Shown one piece after another: positions 17,201 through 25,044 of a stretch of DNA of 64,000 bases. How positions within the stretch are numbered: position 1 is the stretch's first letter; each line of letters begins with the position of its first letter. Made by a program: the position numbers and the translations under genes. The notes beneath the pieces were generated by a model. That model had not been told where the DNA came from, searched no databases, and saw nothing but the letters and a program-made list of their open reading frames with translations. Origin of the DNA: Candidatus Eiseniibacteriota bacterium (GTDB taxonomy: Bacteria > Orphanbacterota > Orphanbacteria > Orphanbacterales > Orphanbacteraceae); contig JAJRWB010000001.1 of assembly GCA_024276995.1 (NCBI GenBank), positions 212,993-276,992 on the forward strand. The letters are read 5' to 3'.

Positions 17201-18261
17201 TCGATCCAGAGCGGTCCGCGCATTTCACAGCCGAGCATGCGCAGCCGGTCCTGATCGGTATGGAACACGGTGATCCCCATCTCTTCGAGGGGATTGATGT
17301 AGCGGATACCGTCCCGGCCGTTGCGGGCGAGAAAGACGACCTGGTATTTCTCGGCGAGAATCCTGAGGGTGTGAAACCAGCGCATCTCGCCGGCGGCGCG
17401 GTCGAAGAGGGGAAGGAACGGCAGGATCACTAGAACCTTCTCCTTCTTGCGGTCCGGCGGGATCTCGAAGACGTTCGACCGGTGCCGCACGAGTTCGTCT
17501 TTCCATTTCTCCACGAATTTCGGCTTGTGGGCGGCCTGGAGGCGAGCCGATTTCGACTTCGCGGCGGCGTTCTTCCCGTAACTTCCCCCCTCGTGGTGGA
17601 TCACCACGGCGGACGGTTCGTAGACGACCCGGAAGCCATGTTTTCGCGCGGAGAAGCAAAGGTCGGTATCCTCCCAGTAGGCGGGGGCGAAGCGGGTGTC
17701 GAAGAAGCCGGCCGTATCGAGGAGGGTCCGCTTCAGATAGAGGCAGGCGCCGGAGCCGTAGTCGACGTCGGCGGCGACGGTGTAGATATGGCGCTGCGGA
17801 TCGTCCCACTTGCCGATCTCCCTGCCCGACGCATCGGAGAAGATCTCGCACCCGGCCGCCTGCAACCGGCCGTCGGGGTAGACGAGCTTTCCCGTCACCA
17901 CGCCGATCTTCTCGTCGGACGAGGCCCTGTCGATGAGGGCGTCGAGCCAGCCGGCGGTCACTTCGGTATCGTTGTTCAGCAAAACGATGTCCCGGCCGGC
18001 GTAGTGCTCCATGGCGAGGTTGTTTCCCTCGACGAATCCGAGGTTCTTTCCGGGCGAGAGAACCTCGACGCGGTCGCCGAGGTTCGTCAGGAAACGGCGC
18101 GTGCCGTCGGTGGAAGCCTGGTCGACCACGCAGAGGGTGTACGCTCCGCCGGTGTGGCGGAAGATGCTCTCCACGCACCGGCGGAGAAGCTTCACCCTGT
18201 TGTAGCTCAGGATAACGATTACCGGGCCGTTGCCGGGTGGTGTGCTGTTTCGCTGTTTCAT
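14176..18261 (-). CDS. Multi-module glycosyltransferase (GT2 - GT4-like - GT2 - degenerate GT2 - TPR)
   Basis: 1361 residues. Module 1 (about 10-250) is GT2 with 'VIVILSYNRVKLLRRCVESI', 'LLNNDTEV' and 'WEDTDLCFSARKHGF'. Module 2 (about 275-640) is GT-B/GT4-like with 'DLVYIGNFQHNPNEDAV' and 'VVPLRYGAGLKGKVGQAMA'. Module 3 (about 680-930) is GT2 with 'SIVIPVYNNLALTANCRESI', 'VILNNDTIV' and 'FEDDDYCIRVRMAGY'. Module 4 (about 940-1140) is a weakened GT2-like fold. TPR repeats run from about 1150 to the end. ATG 18261 follows GGGAGGAAACG and overlaps the methyltransferase stop. Position upstream of fliC suggests flagellin glycan assembly; a surface polysaccharide role is the alternative. Confidence 0.88.
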   Translation of the reverse strand: MKQRNSTPPGNGPVIVILSYNRVKLLRRCVESIFRHTGGAYTLCVVDQASTDGTRRFLTNLGDRVEVLSPGKNLGFVEGNNLAMEHYAGRDIVLLNNDTEVTAGWLDALIDRASSDEKIGVVTGKLVYPDGRLQAAGCEIFSDASGREIGKWDDPQRHIYTVAADVDYGSGACLYLKRTLLDTAGFFDTRFAPAYWEDTDLCFSARKHGFRVVYEPSAVVIHHEGGSYGKNAAAKSKSARLQAAHKPKFVEKWKDELVRHRSNVFEIPPDRKKEKVLVILPFLPLFDRAAGEMRWFHTLRILAEKYQVVFLARNGRDGIRYINPLEEMGITVFHTDQDRLRMLGCEMRGPLWIDFPTLLRSNDFRAVIVGFWHMAAQYYADIRRWAPQAKLIIDSFDVSFLREQRRAELSGEDSKLWKAQELKRVELLWYRKADMVLTVTERDRDVLLGEDPALRVGISTDIHPLPPFEWKEDARDLVYIGNFQHNPNEDAVVYFTREILPLVHEELPDVKFRIVGNGPTAAVRALAGKKVEVTGYVPDIVPYLRESRVCVVPLRYGAGLKGKVGQAMAAGAPQVSTSIGVEGMGLVHGHDVLIADTPGRFAREVIRLYRDDNLRKQIALNARERVARQYSVEEAKRYWEEVFEFIQGPRKTSRSEGDRPTTCRETLYTRPAPVPAIVPKVSIVIPVYNNLALTANCRESIRKYTKMPHEIVIVDNGSEEPVAFDAEQNHIRVIRNETNLGFAAAVNQGIRSTYGEYVVILNNDTIVTPGWLERLIAHLEDDPKIGVIAPMTNYANNEQRITVDYSDEATLVRFSRKLARENRKKRRDVRKVVGMCMAIRRRVIEEVGLFDTRFGIGNFEDDDYCIRVRMAGYSLACALDTFIHHEGGKTFAAMNVDYERLLRVNSELFLAKWGSVAGRRRDEDAPRVADDSVTGNRAGAEPPVLTVILFQDGEDLRIDDVAAGLGQLPAGSDVRFVCTDPARAGLFRDSDVGIVPCDPGRFYAVLDGEIRAARSPFVLVLSGACKGGGAWFDEIADVAIERERFGLIAPLSNAGPQGQRKKTEYGNDGARFESFAERLLEKNHGVWKQSREIGGWCVFIRKEAYVDAGGLPTEFTSAAAWSDLAARMLDLRWTTGCALGSFVHYDGPAASPGRIDEGEQRAVTHLIDAERFFARGDFASARSSVEEALSRKSDYVRALYYRAMFRSSSGRLDDAKRDLLALRRVNPRFAKAANDLGCIAFEEGRDTEAEKYFLEARALAPRDAEILKNLGDFYFASHDPVKGMKLYSERIALDPGDPEAYLELGGWFERLGEVEGAADWYRQVIRVAPETVAGQDARVRLTALEGKDGTKAEEETPSAAL

Positions 18262-19334
18262 CGTTTCCTCCCGGCGCGACCATGTTCGGCGAACTTCCGG
18301 TCGTTCCCCATGAGTCCCGTTTCCTTTTGAAGCGCATCGACCCCCCCCGTGGTCGCGCCTAGCGGTCCCACCAGCGCGTCCGCTTCGTGCTGAAGCCGTC
18401 GGATCGTTGCATCCCTCGCGTCGACCTCCTTCTGGAGATCGAAGGCCCACGTGGTGCGCGATTCGAGCTCTTCCTGGAGGTGGACGATCATCGCGTCGCG
18501 CTCTTCGACGTCGCGCGCGAGATCGTTCCGGTTCCGAACGAGGCGGTCGATCGCGTTCGTTCCCCCGGAGAGGTCGTCGCCGAGGGTGAAGAGGGCGCCG
18601 GGCGGAACGACGGCCGGGTCGAGCGGGCGATCGGAGCAAAGGGCGATCATGTACGACGAGCGTTTCCGGCTCGAGCGAAGCGGGATGGGGGGGGCCCACG
18701 TCGACTCCGACGGTGGTGCTACCAAGCGTGCTTCGACACCGATCGAATCGGGCGCGTCATCGGCGAGTCGGGGAAAGATCCCCACCCCCCCCGCCGGCCC
18801 CTGGCAGTACCAGCGCACTTCCGGGAAGTGATTCGCCATGAACGACTCGAACTCCCCGGGGGTGTATTCTTTCACGTGAAATCTGTTTTGCCCGTTCTCC
18901 CCGTCGGCGACGTAGGTGAGGGCGTTCGGCGTCGAGAGGGCGAGGATCCCCCCCGGTTTCAAAACGCGCTTCATTTCGGCGAGGAAACGGCCGGCGTCGG
19001 CGATATGCTCGAACACTTCGAAGGAGACGACCACGTCGAACGATCGGTCGGGGAAGGCGGTGTCGAGAATATCGGCGACTTCGTATGTGAGCCCCTCGCG
19101 GCGGTAGTGCTCCCGGCAATAAGAGATCGCCTCCGCGGAGACGTCGATACCGAGAACCGACGCGGCCCCCGCGCCGGCGAGCCGGCGGGCGCCGTAGCCG
19201 GCCCCGCAGCCGGCGTCGAGCACGTCCTTGCCGGCGACGAGTCGCGACACGAAAATGTAGCGGCTCACATGTTCGAGGAAGAGGTCGTCGAATCCTTCGA
19301 CAGTGGGCACCATCCGCTCACCGGTAAACTCCAT
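18258..19334 (-). CDS. SAM-dependent methyltransferase with C-terminal coiled coil
   Basis: 358 residues. It begins with the common 'EFTGERMVP' motif of glycan-cluster methyltransferases, then class-I fold motif I 'VLDAGCGAGYGARRLAG', motif II 'VLGIDVSAEAI', 'FDVVVSFEVFEHIAD' and 'KRVLKPGGILALSTPN'. From about 265 to 335 it is charged and heptad-like ('LQEELESRTTWAFDLQKEVD'), a probable coiled coil. It overlaps the GT9 stop by 17 bases and the next glycosyltransferase by four. It probably methylates a sugar in the same pathway; the acceptor is unknown. Confidence 0.9.
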   Translation of the reverse strand: MEFTGERMVPTVEGFDDLFLEHVSRYIFVSRLVAGKDVLDAGCGAGYGARRLAGAGAASVLGIDVSAEAISYCREHYRREGLTYEVADILDTAFPDRSFDVVVSFEVFEHIADAGRFLAEMKRVLKPGGILALSTPNALTYVADGENGQNRFHVKEYTPGEFESFMANHFPEVRWYCQGPAGGVGIFPRLADDAPDSIGVEARLVAPPSESTWAPPIPLRSSRKRSSYMIALCSDRPLDPAVVPPGALFTLGDDLSGGTNAIDRLVRNRNDLARDVEERDAMIVHLQEELESRTTWAFDLQKEVDARDATIRRLQHEADALVGPLGATTGGVDALQKETGLMGNDRKFAEHGRAGRKR

Positions 19335-20499
19335 TTTCCACTCCTTCGGTTTCTTCGGAGAAATCTCTCGCCGAACCGGGCCGCCCGGCGGCGTCGAGCT
19401 GTTTTCTCACGGCGTGAAACACCGTTTCCGGTTCGATGAGATCCATGCAGTTCGGGGGAAGTTCGCAGTCGGACCTGTAGCAGCAGACGCATTCGAGGTC
19501 GGGAACGATCGCCGTCCCCCGCCCGTAGAAGTCGATCTCCCGCGAAGCGGTCGGACCGAATAGGGCGACCACCCTCTTCTTCAGCGCCACGGCGGCATGG
19601 AGGGCGAGGGTGTCGCCGGTGACGAGGACGTCACAAAGATCGATGAGGGCGAAGAAGTCATCGAGCGAATGATCGCCGCCCGTGTCGATCATCCGGCCGC
19701 CGCTCGCATCGACGAGGCGGCGGTTTCGCTCCTTTTCCCTTTCGCCGCCGAGAAGGAGGACGTGGCAGGATTACTCGTGTAGGCGCACGGCGAGATCGAG
19801 ATAACCGCTCGTGGTCCATCGCTTCAGCGGCCACCGCGCGCTCGATCCGGTGTTAAAGCCGACCACCGGCGCGCCGTCGTCGATGCCGTGCCGCCGGGCG
19901 AATCGCTTCGCCCTCGCCCCGGAGAGATCGGACAGGCCGAGGATGATCTCCTGGCCCGCGGGCTCGACGCCGCACAAGGTATGGAGGTGATCCTGGTACG
20001 TCCGGTGGTTCGCGCGCTTGAGGTCGTCTCGACCTCCCATTTCGAGCCATTCGATCGCCTCGATGTTCGCCGGGCGCACCACCCCCCTCTCATCGAGACA
20101 GTAGCCCCTCAGTTCACGGCACCTTGCCAGCGAGGCGAGGGCGGCGGAGCGGGGGGAGGCATCGGGATTGAGCACCAGCTCGAACGACTCGACCTGGAGA
20201 TGTGCGACGGCGGTGGAGCCTTCCGGGAGGACGACGTCGACGAGGGGGTTGTTCTCGAGGAGGGGCACCGCCTCGGCGGCGGTGAGCCATGTGATATGGC
20301 AATCTCCATACCGGGCTCGGAGCGAGGGGAGAATCGATGTCGTGCGGAGCACGTCGCCGAGGGCGTCGAGCTTGAGGATCAGGATTCTGTGGACCGGCGG
20401 AGAGTACTCGGAGCACTCGTCGCACACGACGCCTGTTTCCTTGTGGAACCGGCACGGCCGATCGCCGGGGAAGTGCCGGCAGTTAAGCTTGATTTTCAT
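19318..20499 (-). pseudogene. Family 9 glycosyltransferase (heptosyltransferase-like) with an in-frame stop codon
   Basis: The full frame from ATG 20499 is 393 codons plus stop, interrupted by one TAA at 19771-19773. The first part has a Cys cluster ('NCRHFPGDRPC', 'GVVCDEC') and GT9 motif 'ILILKLDALGDVLRTTSILP'. After the stop the same frame continues with 'SCHVLLLGGERE', 'LVTGDTLALHAAVALKKRVV' and 'ALFGPTASREIDFYG', the nucleotide-sugar-binding half. Both halves are in the same frame, so a base substitution, not an indel, made the stop. Without readthrough the upstream product (242 residues) lacks the donor-binding domain. An error in the assembled sequence is also possible. Confidence 0.8.
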
Positions 20500-20695
20500 C
20501 GAGACTCCCCGTCCGGTCGACCGGAGCGCCCGGTCGATGCGCGGCGCACGGTTCGAGTTCACCCCGCGCGACGGCCACCGACGACGGCGCCGAAATAGCG
20601 ACGCGAACCTGTTTCCCCTGGATGCCCGAAACGACGATCACAATGTCCGGCCCGATTCGGATCGCCTCGCCGATTTTTCTCGAGATTACGAGCAT
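20483..20695 (-). CDS. csrA: Carbon storage regulator CsrA
   Basis: 70 residues. It opens 'MLVISRKIGEAIRIG', then 'GKQVRVAISAPSSVAVARGEL', keeping the RNA-contact residues Leu/Ile near 4 and the Arg near 44. The C-terminal tail is longer than the 60-65 residue core. CsrA binds GGA motifs at ribosome sites. It lies 11 bp after fliW, whose product antagonises CsrA, and overlaps the GT9 start by 17 bp. The expected target here is the fliC leader. Confidence 0.94.
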   Translation of the reverse strand: MLVISRKIGEAIRIGPDIVIVVSGIQGKQVRVAISAPSSVAVARGELEPCAAHRPGAPVDRTGSLDENQA

Positions 20696-20706
20696 CGGAC
20701 CGCCCC

Positions 20707-21162
20707 CTACCGGTTTCCGGTTCGATGGAGGTCATGAATCGCATCCAGGATCCGAACCCGCGCCGACCACTGGTCGCCCGGCTGGATCATCTGCATTCCC
20801 ATCCGGCTCGCCGTGTTGATCACGAGCGGCCCTTTCAGGTTCGCGGTCATCTCCTCCGGGTTCTCCGGGATACCGACAATAGCGAGGAGGACGAGGTCGC
20901 CCTCGCCGTCCCAGTCGATCGAGCGTCTCTCGTCATAGGTCAAGTCGACCCGGTAATCGGGTCGAAAGAGGAACGGGTCGATCACGACGAACGCGAGTTC
21001 GGGCGATCCGACCGCCTGGAGCCACCGGAGGGGAGAATCGTCCCTGTGGTTGAGAAGAACGAAGCGGGTCACCTCCTCGTACCCGAACAGGCCTCTCCTG
21101 AATTCGATCAGTTCGCCCTCGTTCACATCGAGTGTTCCGAACCGGGTGGTTTCCACATTCAT
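20707..21162 (-). CDS. fliW: Flagellar assembly factor FliW (CsrA antagonist)
   Basis: 151 residues with family motifs 'TRFGTLDVNEGELIEFRRGL', 'GFEEV'-like 'GYEEVTRFVLL' and 'WLQAVGSPELAFVVIDPF'. FliW binds CsrA, releasing flagellin mRNA, and is itself sequestered by flagellin, which forms a three-node homeostatic switch described in Bacillus and Campylobacter. The gene sits between flgL and csrA, as in many FliW-bearing phyla. Confidence 0.95.
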   Translation of the reverse strand: MNVETTRFGTLDVNEGELIEFRRGLFGYEEVTRFVLLNHRDDSPLRWLQAVGSPELAFVVIDPFLFRPDYRVDLTYDERRSIDWDGEGDLVLLAIVGIPENPEEMTANLKGPLVINTASRMGMQMIQPGDQWSARVRILDAIHDLHRTGNR

Positions 21163-21192
21163 AGGGGAACCGTCCTTTACGCGATATTCACG

Positions 21193-22302
21193 CTAGATGT
21201 AATTGACCATGCTCAGCTGCAGCAGTCGCGCCGTAGACGCAAGCGCCGCTTCGTATGCGGCCTGGTCGGTCTGGAGCTGGAGAACCGCCTCGGTCAGGTC
21301 GCTGTCCTCCACTTCAGAAAGAAACTGTTTCAGGCTGATCTGGTTGTTGTCGAGAAGAGCCTGGTTTCGATCAAGCGTCTCCGCACGGGTGCCGATGAGG
21401 CCGAGTTGCTCCGACATGTGATCGATGGCCGTGTCGATGTTGTCCATCACGGTGCGCACTGCATCGGGATCGTCCTTCCACAGGGCGTTCTTCAGGTCGA
21501 TGGCGAGTTGAAACACGTCGGTACCCGATTGAAAGACCTCGGGCGCCTTCAGGTTGACCGTGAGGGTCCGATCGCTGTCGATCTGGCGCACAATGTCGCC
21601 TTCGATGCCGGAGATCGCCGTGACGGACGAGACGGTCTCGGTGGTATAGCTCGCGTAGTACGACGTGCCTTCGACGAGGGCGCCTCCGGAAAGCGCCGTG
21701 ATCCTTCCCGTCTGGTAGTCCACCGAATAGTCGACGCCTTCTGTGTAGATCACCGTGCCGGCGAGATCGGTAACCGACATCGAGCCCGAGGCGATGCGAG
21801 CGTGGGTCACGTCCGATGCCGTTCCCGCCGCGGCGGCGGTAAACAGATCGTCGGTCACCGTGTTCGACGTGGTGTACGGCGCCGTATCGGTTCGGAAGCC
21901 GGAGAAGACATACTTGCCGTTCACCTTCGCGCGGCTCTGGTTCACGAGACCCGAGAGGACATCGTCCACGATGGCGCCCATGAACGTGCGGTCCTCGGTG
22001 GCGTCATCGGCCGCCGAGACGGCGGTTTCCTTCAACTTGTTCAGCAGTTCCATGACCGAGTTGATCGGTTCCTCGGTGGCGGAGACCCAGTAGAGACCGT
22101 CCTGCACATTGCTGCTGTATCGTGCGTTATCGGCCAGCAGGGAGCGGAGCGACATGGCGCGCACCGTTCCCGCCGGGTCGTCGGACGGTTTCTGGATCCG
22201 CTTTCCCGTGGCGATCTCGATCTGCCGCCGCTGAATCCTCGCCAACGAGTGATTCAGCGTGTACGCCATGTTTCTCTGCAGTCGATTCGTCGGAACTCTC
22301 AT
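21193..22302 (-). CDS. flgL: Hook-filament junction protein FlgL (HAP3)
   Basis: 369 residues. The flagellin-like N-terminus 'MRVPTNRLQRNMAYTLNHS' and 'RRQIEIATGKRIQKPSDDPA' and the C-terminal 'ALASTARLLQLSMVNYI' are typical. A variable, Thr-rich central region (about 170-260) is larger than in minimal FlgL. It follows flgK by 14 bases. It links the hook-associated FlgK zone to the first filament subunits. Confidence 0.95.
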   Translation of the reverse strand: MRVPTNRLQRNMAYTLNHSLARIQRRQIEIATGKRIQKPSDDPAGTVRAMSLRSLLADNARYSSNVQDGLYWVSATEEPINSVMELLNKLKETAVSAADDATEDRTFMGAIVDDVLSGLVNQSRAKVNGKYVFSGFRTDTAPYTTSNTVTDDLFTAAAAGTASDVTHARIASGSMSVTDLAGTVIYTEGVDYSVDYQTGRITALSGGALVEGTSYYASYTTETVSSVTAISGIEGDIVRQIDSDRTLTVNLKAPEVFQSGTDVFQLAIDLKNALWKDDPDAVRTVMDNIDTAIDHMSEQLGLIGTRAETLDRNQALLDNNQISLKQFLSEVEDSDLTEAVLQLQTDQAAYEAALASTARLLQLSMVNYI

Positions 22303-22316
22303 GACCGCCTCCTCCG

Positions 22317-23696
22317 CTAGATCGCGGAGATCAACGTCCCCATCATCTCGTCGATGGTGGAAGTGACCTTGATCATCGCCTCGTACGCGTGCTGGGATGA
22401 AAGGAGATTCGCCATCTCCTCGTCAAGAGAGACGCCCGAGGCCTCCATCCTCTTGTTTTCGATGTCGAGGATCAGCACTTCCTCGGTGGCAAGGAACGAA
22501 CCGGCCTCCTGCGACCGGAGACCGATATCCCCGGTGAGGGAGCCGAAGAATCCGCTGAACGTCGCCGATCCTCCCGCCATCGTTTTCGCCTGGGCGAGGG
22601 CGGCGATGGCGAGTGCCTGGCCCCCGTCGCCCACCGGTCCGGTGGCGGACGCCGCCAGAAGATTCAAGTTCGTGGAGAGGGCACCGTCGACCGCGATGCT
22701 CGACGCCGTGACGCCGGTGGCTTCGAAGAAATCGTTTCCCGTCGATCCGTCGAGGCCGAATCCGGCCGAGTGGAGCTTGTTCACTTCCGAGACGAACGAC
22801 GACGCCAACTCGTCGAGATCGGAGAGGAAACCGGCGATGTGGGTGTCCCTCGCGTCGATGTAGCCCCTCAGCTTGCCGCCTCCCATGATCACGTCCCGGC
22901 CCGAACCCTGCCATGTCAGTGTCGAGGAGAACGACTCGGGCCCGGTGCCGGTGCGAAGTTCGAGCTTCCGGCCGGTGCCCGCCTGGACGAGCACTTCCGA
23001 TCCGATCATCACCGTTGCGGAGCCGTCGGCCTCGTCCCTCACCTTCACATCGACGATCTCGGAGAGTTCGTCGACGAGAAGATCCCGTTCGTCCCTCAGG
23101 GCGCTCGCCTCGCGACCGTCGACTTCGCTCTCGACGATCGTCCGGTTCAGGAGGGAAACGCGGTCGGAGATCGCGTTGATCCGGTTCACCTGGCCGGAGA
23201 TTTCATCGGTGAGATTCGACTGGAGCGACTTGAGGTCGGAATGGATCCGGCGGAACGACTCGGTGAGCGCCTGGCCCCGGGCGACCACTTGCGCGCGGAC
23301 CGCCGTGCTGTCCGGCTCGGTCGCCAGGTCGTTCCACTAAGCCCAGAAATTCTCGATCGCGTCGCTCAGGCCGCCGTCGCCCGGCTCGTTGAGCACCGTC
23401 TCCACGCGGGAGAGGTAATCGTCGAGGGCGGACCATTTCCCGGAATTTCCGTTGTGCCTCCGGAAGAGACTGTCGAGCACGGTGTCCCTTCCTCGCCGCA
23501 CGTTGACCGCCTCGACGCCCGAGCCGATGGCGCCGGAGCGGGTGTCGAAATCGGTGGTCTGCCGGATCACGGCCGTCCTGCGGGAGTAACCGGGGGTGTT
23601 CACGTTGGCGATGTTCGACCCGATCACATTCAGGGCGAGTTGGTGGGTCTGCAGCGCCCTGCGTGCGATCTCGAGATTCATGTTGATGCCGTACAT
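22317..23696 (-). pseudogene. flgK: Hook-filament junction protein FlgK (HAP1) with an in-frame TAG
   Basis: The frame is 460 codons including the stop at 22317. N-terminal part: 'GINMNLEIARRALQTHQLAL', 'NVIGSNIANVNTPGYSRRTA'. A TAG at 23337-23339 interrupts after 'AIENFWA'; the same frame resumes 'WNDLATEPDSTAVRAQVVAR', exactly the next part of FlgK, and ends 'YEAMIKVTSTIDEMMGTLIS'. FlgK is essential for filament attachment, so a true null would give no filaments. A base substitution, strain-specific loss, readthrough or sequencing error are all possible. Length and all other motifs are intact. Confidence 0.85.
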
Positions 23697-23709
23697 GGTT
23701 CGTGCCCCC

Positions 23710-24213
23710 TCAAGTATTCCGGTCGACGAGCATCCGTTCCTGGCGTTGCGGTGTCAGCGTCCCCGCGCTCCCGTAGGTCGGGATGTCGGTGGCCGTTCCG
23801 GTGGCCGCGCCGAGCATCTCCCGGACGAGGCGGAGCGACTGCTCGATGAGTATTCTGTTTTCCCGGTTCACCCGGCCGATGTTGCCGAGCGTCTCGCGCA
23901 TCGCTTCGGCGGTGGCGCGCAGCTCTCTCGCCGTGCCGGGGTCGACATCGTCGGCGAGCAAGGTGATCGTCAGGTCCTCCTCCCCGTCGCGACCGAGCCG
24001 GCGGGAGATCTCACCCATCAGGCGCTTCCGCTCGCCGTCCATCCGGTGCACCCGTTCGAGGCACTGGCCCTGCTCGGTGATCGTATCGATAATCCCCTGC
24101 ACGTCGCGTCGCGTGAGGTACTCCTTCTGCTCGTGAATCGTCCGCTCCAGGGTGCGCAGGCTTTCGACCTGTTCCCCCAGAAGGCGTCGGAGATCGTTCA
24201 TCAACTCTTCCAC
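23710..24213 (-). CDS. flgN: Flagellar chaperone FlgN
   Basis: 167 residues, almost entirely helical and charged ('RLLGEQVESLRTLERTIHEQ', 'RENRILIEQSLRLVREML'), fitting the FlgN/FliT-like chaperone family that delivers FlgK and FlgL for export. It is immediately upstream of flgK-flgL. The start is GTG 24213; ATG 24201 is an alternative four codons on. Confidence 0.85.
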   Translation of the reverse strand: MEELMNDLRRLLGEQVESLRTLERTIHEQKEYLTRRDVQGIIDTITEQGQCLERVHRMDGERKRLMGEISRRLGRDGEEDLTITLLADDVDPGTARELRATAEAMRETLGNIGRVNRENRILIEQSLRLVREMLGAATGTATDIPTYGSAGTLTPQRQERMLVDRNT

Positions 24214-24235
24214 TGGCTCGCCTCCCGTCGTTTCC

Positions 24236-25042
24236 TCACGGCTGATGCCCGCTCGCCCCGCGCACTCTCGCCGTGATGCGGCGCACGTAGTCGATCGTTT
24301 CCGCGAACGGCGGGACTCCGTCGTAGCGACTCACCGCCGCCGGTCCCGCGTTGTACGATGCGAGCGCCTTTTCGAGATCTCCCCGCCATCGATCGAGTTG
24401 CTTCTTCAGATACCGGGCGCCGCCGAAGATGTTCTCTTCCGGATCGAAAGGCCGGCTCACTCCCATCTCCCGCGCCGTTTCATCCATGAGCTGCATCAGC
24501 CCCTTCGCACCACGCGGTGAGACGGCGGTGGTGTCGCCGCCCGATTCCTGATCGATCACCGCGCGGATCAGTTCGGGGTCGAGACCATATCTCCGGGCGG
24601 CGCGGCGGATGATCGGTTTGAACGAGCCGCCGTTCCCGGCGGCGGGCGGACGGCGATGGCGGAACGATCGGTCGACCGTCCCGGGAAGGCGTCTCGCCGG
24701 TTGGGGAATGCGGTTGGGAATCGTGTCGCCGCCGTCCCCCGCGACCCGGCCGAGCTGCGAGGCGATCATCCGTCCGAGGCCGATCCCCCCGCCCCGGGCT
24801 AAGACCTGGACGAGATGTTCATCCATGAACTCTCCCATCATGTCCGATCCGGCGGGCGAGTCGGAGTCGTCGGAGAAGACGTTCGCACTTTCCCTCATCG
24901 TCTTGAGCAGCTGCCCGAGGAGGATCGCTTCGAACTTCTGCGCCACGTCGGCGATCTTCTCCCTGCGGGTGGGGCCGCTCGGTCCGATCCGGTCGGGCGC
25001 GGGGTGAAAGGGAATCGACTCGACGGAGTTCATAGGGGACAT
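24236..25042 (-). CDS. flgJ: Rod assembly protein FlgJ fused to a lytic transglycosylase (SLT) domain
   Basis: 268 residues. The N-terminal rod-cap domain (about 30-105) has 'VAQKFEAILLGQLLKTMRES' and 'GEFMDEHLVQVLARGGGIGL'. After a Pro/Arg-rich linker the C-terminal domain is a family-1 lytic transglycosylase: 'YGLDPELIRAVIDQESGG' with the catalytic Glu, 'SPRGAKGLMQLMDETAREMG' and 'LEKALASYNAGPAAVSRYDG'. Enterobacterial FlgJ carries a glucosaminidase domain instead. It should open the peptidoglycan for the rod. ATG 25042 lies two bases after the flgI stop. Confidence 0.92.
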   Translation of the reverse strand: MSPMNSVESIPFHPAPDRIGPSGPTRREKIADVAQKFEAILLGQLLKTMRESANVFSDDSDSPAGSDMMGEFMDEHLVQVLARGGGIGLGRMIASQLGRVAGDGGDTIPNRIPQPARRLPGTVDRSFRHRRPPAAGNGGSFKPIIRRAARRYGLDPELIRAVIDQESGGDTTAVSPRGAKGLMQLMDETAREMGVSRPFDPEENIFGGARYLKKQLDRWRGDLEKALASYNAGPAAVSRYDGVPPFAETIDYVRRITARVRGASGHQP

Positions 25043-25044
25043 GG

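Noticed and set aside
14032-17433. Very long + strand open frame (over 1100 codons) opposite the multi-module glycosyltransferase gene
   Set aside because: The product has no family motifs and the - strand frame is packed with glycosyltransferase signatures; high GC creates such antisense frames here.
19771-23339. Recoding of TAA/TAG as sense codons to explain the two interrupted genes
   Set aside because: TAG and TAA end many intact genes in the window (fliC, fliD, fliW, flgL, csrA, fliL, motB), so a changed genetic code is not supported.
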